This document shows, in pieces, positions 58,898 to 64,000 of a DNA stretch of 64,000 nucleotides (position 1 is the first letter of the stretch; the number at the start of each line of letters is the position of its first letter). The position numbers and the translations under genes are program-made. The DNA is from Nematocida ironsii (lineage: Eukaryota > Microsporidia), in assembly GCA_001642415.1 (NCBI GenBank), contig LTDK01000102.1, positions 1 to 64,000 of the forward strand, written 5' to 3'. Under the pieces are notes generated by a model, which saw only the letters and a program-made list of their open reading frames with translations, did not search any database and was not told the DNA's origin.

Positions 58898-59252
58898 AAA
58901 AAATTTATTTCTTAGCAGTAATATATATTTATTTATACTCCTTATTCCTTTATATGGAAGTATTTAATAGGAGAAAGTAATATACTGTGTAAAAATTTAA
59001 AATGAATCTAATTGGTTAATTAGAGTGTTTGTGAGTAGTGCACATTTTTCATTTTTTATAATATTTTGAGTTATAATGCTGTTTGTAATAAATAACGTAT
59101 TTTAGTATGTTGCTGTGTAATATAAAGTATATTTATACTAAAATGCGTTATTTTTATATATTTTTATATATTTATTCGGATTATTTTAATTTTCACTTTT
59201 TATAATTTTATGGCTTAAGTAAATTCTTAAATTTAATATTTTCTTGTTTATT
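58898..59252. other. Divergent intergenic region
   Basis: About 355 bp of AT-rich DNA between the divergent starts of the transporter and RPT3. A 15-base inverted resemblance (AATAACGTATTTTAG at 59091-59105 and CTAAAATGCGTTATT at 59138-59152) could form a stem. No gene is supported. Confidence 0.5.
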
Positions 59253-60455
59253 ATGCAGACTAAAGTGGCTTCAGAGGAGGGCATGCCTAAAGTGGCATCA
59301 GAAGATGGTATGCTTGAGCATAAAATATGCTTGGAAATGGAGAGAGAGTTAGAATTAGTAAACTTAAAGGAGCAATACATTCTGGAAGAGATAAAGTCAT
59401 TAAAGAAGGAACTTATAAAGTCACAGCAGGCGATTGAGCGGGTGAAGAGTGTTCCTTTAATAATGGGGCACTTTTTAGAGGCAATAGATTCCGATACTGC
59501 TATAATTGGGAGCACTGCTGGGTCTAACTCAATAGTAAAGGTACTATCTACGGTGAATAAAGAACTATTAAAACCAAACACGAGTGTAGCTCTGCACAGA
59601 CACTCTAGTGCATTAGTAGATGTACTGCCTCCTGAGGCAGATAATATATTCTCTGTGCTGGGAGAAGAGGGCAGGCCCAATGTTAAGTATTCTGACATAG
59701 GAGGCCTAGACAGTCAGAAACAAGAAATACGTGAGGCAATTGAGTTGCCACTGACAGACTTAGCACTGTACCAGCAAATAGGAATAGAGCCTCCAAGAGG
59801 AGTTCTTTTATACGGACCACCTGGTACTGGAAAGACTATGTTGGTTAAGGCCGTGGCACACCACACAAAAGCAACATTTATTCGAGTGAATGGATCAGAG
59901 TTTGTGCAGAAGTATTTGGGAGAGGGACCAAGAATGGTAAGGGATATTTTCCGACTGGCAATAGAGAAAGCTCCTTCGATTATTTTTATAGACGAGGTAG
60001 ACTCCATTGCCACTACTCGATTTGACTCTGCAACAAGCGCAGACAGAGAAGTACAGAGAGTGTTAATTGAGCTGTTAAACCAAATGGACGGATTTGACCA
60101 GACAACAAATGTAAAGGTAATTATGGCCACAAACAGAGCAGATACTATTGACCCAGCACTGCTTCGACCAGGGAGGTTAGACAGAAAGATTGAGTTCCCC
60201 GTACCAGACAGGAGACAGAAAAGAATGATCTTTACCACAATAACCAATAAAATGAGTCTTTCCAGCGAAGTAAACTTAGAGGGACTTGTAGTACGGTCAG
60301 ACAAACTGTCGGCAGCTGAAATAAATTCAATCTGCCAAGAAGCAGGTATGCTTGCTGTGAGGAATGGCAGGTATATGGTAATCCAGAGCGACTTTGAAGC
60401 TGCATATGCAAGAATAGTAGAGAAGAAGAATTCAGAGCACGGATTCTATTACTGA
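59253..60455 (+). CDS. RPT3: 26S proteasome AAA ATPase RPT3
   Basis: A 400-residue subunit of the hexameric ATPase ring that unfolds ubiquitylated proteins. The first ATG ([10 protein letters not shown]) is used because the frame opens at a TTG three codons upstream. The N-terminus starts with a short duplicated motif ([17 protein letters not shown]), followed by a coiled coil (20-60) and the OB domain. The AAA domain has Walker A GPPGTGKT, pore loop FVQKYLGEG, Walker [12 protein letters not shown], and an almost perfect RPT3 tract [20 protein letters not shown]. The C-terminus ends EHGFYY; RPT3 normally ends in an HbYX motif, and FYY fits that pattern as a variant (EHEFYK in others). Confidence 0.95.
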   Translation: MQTKVASEEGMPKVASEDGMLEHKICLEMERELELVNLKEQYILEEIKSLKKELIKSQQAIERVKSVPLIMGHFLEAIDSDTAIIGSTAGSNSIVKVLSTVNKELLKPNTSVALHRHSSALVDVLPPEADNIFSVLGEEGRPNVKYSDIGGLDSQKQEIREAIELPLTDLALYQQIGIEPPRGVLLYGPPGTGKTMLVKAVAHHTKATFIRVNGSEFVQKYLGEGPRMVRDIFRLAIEKAPSIIFIDEVDSIATTRFDSATSADREVQRVLIELLNQMDGFDQTTNVKVIMATNRADTIDPALLRPGRLDRKIEFPVPDRRQKRMIFTTITNKMSLSSEVNLEGLVVRSDKLSAAEINSICQEAGMLAVRNGRYMVIQSDFEAAYARIVEKKNSEHGFYY

Positions 60456-60548
60456 TGAAAAATAAACCAATAATTTCAAATTTTTAAAAATCAAAATATC
60501 ATAAAATCAGATTTAACAAGTATAAGTACAGAGAGGAATAGCAAAAGT

Positions 60549-63533
60549 ATGAACAGATATTTCAAGTATAAAATAGGAATATCATTAGTATTACTTTGTG
60601 CATATACAAATGCAGGAGAAATAGGGGCACCGCCAGCCGGCCCAGCATCTCCTGGTGCACCGCCAGCAGGAGGAGCAGCTCCAGGCGGCGCAGGTCCTAA
60701 ACCTCCCAAGTCTAGTCCAGGTGCTCCAGGAGATAGTGGCCCAAAACCTCCTAAATCTGGCTCTGACCCACTAGGTGGTGCTGGTCCTAAACCTCCTAAA
60801 TCTGGATCTGATCCAATGGGCGGTGCTGGTCCTAAACCCCCCAAGTCTGGTTCAAGCAAAGGCCCTGATGGTTTAAAAAATCCTTCTGGCGACAAGTCAT
60901 CATCTGCAGCCAATTCAATGAAAGGGGATGGCGCAGGAATAAATAAATCTTCTACTAAAGATAAAGGTGTGGGTATTAATGGTGCTACACCAGGTTCTAA
61001 TAAAAATTCATCTAAGAAGTCTCTAGATGGGCACCTGTCTAAGTCAAAGAATGGTTCACCAAGCAATCCATTAGATTCAAGCAAAGACCCCATGAAAGGG
61101 AATTTAAAGGACCAACACAAAGGCAGCAATAAAAACCAGATGAACAATAAAACCAACTCTGCACAAGATGGCCTTGCTCAAAATTCAAGCAAAAGCGCAA
61201 ATAGCAAGCAAAATTCATCTAAAAATGGCAAGAGTGCTATGAGCAGCAAGAATTCACAAAATTCAATGAACCAGAACAGCAAAGACAGTAAGAACAGCAA
61301 ATACACACAAGAAAATCAGAACAGTAAAGGCAGCAAAAGCAGCAAGAACAGCTTAGAAAGTCAAAATAGCAAGAACAGTAAAAGCAGCAAAAACAGTCAA
61401 AAAAACCAGAATAGCATGCAAACAAACAGTGAAGTAAATAAAAACAGCCAGAACAATGAAAATTCAATGAACAAAAATGAACAAACCAACAAAAGCAGCA
61501 CAGACAGCAACAACAAAGAAATAAACAAGGAGAATCACAAAAATAACGAACATAACGAACTCAAGAAAAGGAAAAACATTGAAAAGAACAATGTAATCAA
61601 CAACCAGAAGAAGAACAACAAAAAGAAGAATAAAATCATAAACAACTACTACAGAGATGAGGACGAGGACAGAAATGTAAATTCAGACAATACAAAATCA
61701 AACAGTTTAAAGACCAAAAATAACAAGCATAACAAAACAGACATAAAAGAGAATTATAAGGAGAACAATATAAAGAACAATCTAGAAGAGAATAATGAAA
61801 CAGACACAACGACTATAAATAATTATAGATATAACAAAAGAAGAAGAGGGAATAATTCAAATGACAGAAACAGTAATTCAGAACAGAATAAATCAAGAAA
61901 TCGCAGAAGCACTGATTCAGTTAATCAACAAATGAACGACTCAGAAGATCATTCACATAGCCAAATGAATAATTCTAAGAATATGTCACAGAATCAAATG
62001 AATACGCAGAATAAGTCACACGATCACTCACACGACCATAAAAGCTCACACGACCATTCACAGGGTATTAATAAATCAAACAGTCACATGAATAATTCTA
62101 AGAATAATTCTAAAAATAATTCTCATAGCCACGATGATCCACATGACCATTCTTCACATGACCACTCAAACAATCAAATGAACAGTTCTAAGAATATGTC
62201 TCATAGTCATGATGATCCACATGACCACTCACATGGCAAAATGAACAGCTCTAAGAATAACTCAAATAACGATCCACATGACCATTCTTCACATGGCCAC
62301 TCACATGGTAAAATGAACAGTTCTAAGAATAATTCTAAGAATATGTCACATGACCACAATGATTCACATGATCACTCACATGACCATAATGACTCAAGTA
62401 GTAGTAATAGATCACAGAAGCAAATGAATAATTCTAGAAACAGTTCTAAGAATATGTCACATAATCATGATGAACACAGCCATGATCACCATCATCATAG
62501 TGACCCACAGAGTAGTAATACATCAAGTAAAAGGTCTAAGAGAAGTATGAATTCTAACAACAAGAATTCTCACTCTCACAATCAAAATGACTCACATGAC
62601 CATGAAGGCCATGACCATTCAGAGAGTCAAATAAATAACTCTAGAAGTATGTCAAACAATCAAAATGACTCTCACGACCATTCACATGACCACTCTCACT
62701 CACATGATCACTCTCACTCATATGACCACGAAGGCCATAACCACAATGATAGAAGTGAACATTCACACAGTCAAATGAATAAATCTAACAAGAATTCTCA
62801 TTCAAGCGAACATGACCATGATCATTCACACAATCATGAAGAACACGGCCATGACCACTCAAACAGCCATGAAGACCATGATCATGAAGACCATAACCAT
62901 TCACATTCTGACTCAAGTAGATCTAATTCCAGTGAGAATTCTGATGTATCTAACAGTAGAAGGGATGGTTGCTGCTGTAACAGATCTGGTTCAAAATCTG
63001 ATTCATCCTCATCCAGTCAGGATAACTCCAGCAGTAGTCAACAGAATGAAGACAAAGGAAGTGGCTGCTGTAACAGATCTGGTTCTAAATCTGATTCATC
63101 TTCATCCAGTCAGGATAACAGCAGAAACAATCGCCACTGGCATCACTGCCACCACAATGAGGATAAACAAGCACAGAAACAGGAAGAATCATCTGAATTA
63201 TGCAAAAACTATAAAAACAAGCAAAAACCAGAAAAACCAGAAAAGGAATCATGCAAAAAGTGTGAAGAAGCCCATGCAAATGGGCATAAGCCCACTTCTA
63301 CTTCTTCAGATGAAAAATCTGTAGAGAAATCCAACATAACCAACAAAAAGTCCTCACACAACAAAAAGCAACAGAACAACTCAAGCACAGTAGACAAGAA
63401 GACTCGACAAAAGAGATCTTCTTCATCTAAAAACTCTAAGAATGTTCAAAACCAAAAGTCTCAAAACAAGCAAGCACAGAAATCCAACCAGAAGGCACAC
63501 GGCCACAAGCACAATCAAGGCAAAAAATCATAA
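60549..63533 (+). CDS. Secreted His/Ser-rich giant protein, polar-tube candidate
   Basis: A 994-residue secreted protein. A signal peptide covers about 1-22 (ISLVLLCAYTNAGE). Domains by composition: Pro/Gly/Lys repeats (23-100) built on GGAGPKPPKSGSDP; a Ser/Asn/Lys/Gln tract (100-320) with NSKNSKSSKNS-type repeats; a basic Asn/Lys/Glu section (320-460); a long His/Asp/Ser tract (460-815) with HDHSHDH and SHDHSHSQMNNSKN units; two Cys-bearing repeats (CCNRSGSKSDSSSSSQDNS); and a Lys/Gln/His tail ending HKHNQGKKS. Many histidines could bind zinc or copper. A His/Ser-rich polar tube protein (PTP6) is known in Nosema, and PTP1 and PTP2 are Pro- and Lys-rich, so a polar tube or spore-wall role is likely but unproven. 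Confidence 0.75.
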   Translation: MNRYFKYKIGISLVLLCAYTNAGEIGAPPAGPASPGAPPAGGAAPGGAGPKPPKSSPGAPGDSGPKPPKSGSDPLGGAGPKPPKSGSDPMGGAGPKPPKSGSSKGPDGLKNPSGDKSSSAANSMKGDGAGINKSSTKDKGVGINGATPGSNKNSSKKSLDGHLSKSKNGSPSNPLDSSKDPMKGNLKDQHKGSNKNQMNNKTNSAQDGLAQNSSKSANSKQNSSKNGKSAMSSKNSQNSMNQNSKDSKNSKYTQENQNSKGSKSSKNSLESQNSKNSKSSKNSQKNQNSMQTNSEVNKNSQNNENSMNKNEQTNKSSTDSNNKEINKENHKNNEHNELKKRKNIEKNNVINNQKKNNKKKNKIINNYYRDEDEDRNVNSDNTKSNSLKTKNNKHNKTDIKENYKENNIKNNLEENNETDTTTINNYRYNKRRRGNNSNDRNSNSEQNKSRNRRSTDSVNQQMNDSEDHSHSQMNNSKNMSQNQMNTQNKSHDHSHDHKSSHDHSQGINKSNSHMNNSKNNSKNNSHSHDDPHDHSSHDHSNNQMNSSKNMSHSHDDPHDHSHGKMNSSKNNSNNDPHDHSSHGHSHGKMNSSKNNSKNMSHDHNDSHDHSHDHNDSSSSNRSQKQMNNSRNSSKNMSHNHDEHSHDHHHHSDPQSSNTSSKRSKRSMNSNNKNSHSHNQNDSHDHEGHDHSESQINNSRSMSNNQNDSHDHSHDHSHSHDHSHSYDHEGHNHNDRSEHSHSQMNKSNKNSHSSEHDHDHSHNHEEHGHDHSNSHEDHDHEDHNHSHSDSSRSNSSENSDVSNSRRDGCCCNRSGSKSDSSSSSQDNSSSSQQNEDKGSGCCNRSGSKSDSSSSSQDNSRNNRHWHHCHHNEDKQAQKQEESSELCKNYKNKQKPEKPEKESCKKCEEAHANGHKPTSTSSDEKSVEKSNITNKKSSHNKKQQNNSSTVDKKTRQKRSSSSKNSKNVQNQKSQNKQAQKSNQKAHGHKHNQGKKS

Positions 63534-64000
63534 AAAGCAAATCAAAAATCCCAGAAGGGACACAACCAAAAATCAAAAAAATCCAATAAATCCAATGATG
63601 CATCTACTAAAAAGAGCCAATAGTAAATAAATGATGTATATAAGAATTATTTTTAACATAATTTATAATAATTATTTATTAAAAAAATATTATGTTTATT
63701 TCACAATGTGTATTTAATTATGTAGTATATTATAAATAAGTACGTCTTTTAATAAATTTAAATAAAACCACAGAAAATAAAAAAGAGGAAAGAGAAACCT
63801 ACCAGTATTTAATACATATAATGTATAAAGTAATACATATTATTAACTTATATCACATAACAAACCATACACAATAAGAGAATACAACATATATATACTA
63901 AATCATATACTACAGTTGTATATGGATATAAACCCATATAAGACAAGAGTAATAAACCATTCAAATGTATATAAATTATATAACAGAGGATAAATAGCAG
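63534..64000. other. Intergenic region at window end
   Basis: About 470 bp of AT-rich DNA after the His/Ser-rich gene. A short plus-strand frame (63442-63630) overlaps the gene end in another phase and is not credible. No feature recognised. Confidence 0.5.

Noticed and set aside
60491..61156. 221-codon Pro/Gly/Leu-rich minus-strand frame
   Set aside because: Antisense of the Pro/Gly/Lys repeats of the secreted protein; the sense gene has a signal peptide.

Overview
The window looks like nuclear DNA of a microsporidian. It is AT-rich and its genes are intronless as far as I can see. Genes are packed head-to-head with gaps as short as 14-60 bp. Proteins are mostly shortened versions of fungal families: beta-tubulin, the uS11 and uL23 ribosomal proteins, a CDK1-like kinase, CCT3, the proteasome ATPase RPT3, RAD50, DIS3 and the SRP receptor alpha subunit. 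Two ribosomal-protein genes carry the same C-rich block directly before the start codon, a known microsporidian trait. Beside these stand lineage-specific membrane and secreted low-complexity proteins. Nematocida or a relative is my best guess for the genus, but that is an inference from overall character, not from a diagnostic sequence.

Layout. 1-1857: no supported gene. 1858-5269: beta-tubulin, then divergently a TRAPP subunit (sedlin-like) and a SAC1 lipid phosphatase. 6126-9758: six small plus-strand genes, including a membrane protein, a calponin/transgelin, a RAD51-like ATPase and a possible OB-fold protein. 9759-11204: empty AT-rich DNA. 11205-15736: two small membrane proteins, a nucleolin-like RRM protein, the exosome nuclease DIS3 and an LSm protein. 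16196-20331: a tandem pair of UBP14/USP5-like deubiquitinases, one of which has lost its active site, then uS11. 20593-26901: a UTP4-like WD protein, a membrane-anchored kinase, CHK1 and an M16 peptidase. 27211-31636: a secreted Ser/Ala-rich protein, OTU1 and a USP7/UBP15 protease. 32244-36575: a degenerate ABCG transporter and an amino-acid transporter. 36938-42968: tRNA-Val, a short-chain dehydrogenase, a G-box (CPAP/TCP10-type) protein, CCT3, an NF-YB-like histone-fold protein, FIGNL1 and an acidic unknown protein. 43053-48684: RAD50, a CDK, tRNA-Asn and uL23. 48685-55872: satellite-rich DNA holding three lineage-specific membrane proteins. 56005-63533: SRP receptor alpha, a SulP-family transporter, RPT3 and a large secreted His/Ser-rich protein.

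Themes. Ubiquitin turnover is well represented: four deubiquitinase-family genes plus a proteasome ATPase. DNA damage response is represented by CHK1, RAD50, FIGNL1 and a RAD51-like protein. The most interesting features are the catalytically dead deubiquitinase paralogue next to its active sister, a paired decamer motif (AACCCGANNTAACCC) that recurs at gene 3' ends, an AT-rich satellite family surrounding the lineage-specific surface-type genes, and the giant His/Ser-rich secreted protein, a candidate polar-tube protein. Several starts were moved to the first in-frame ATG because the longest open frame began at TTG or GTG; each such case is stated.
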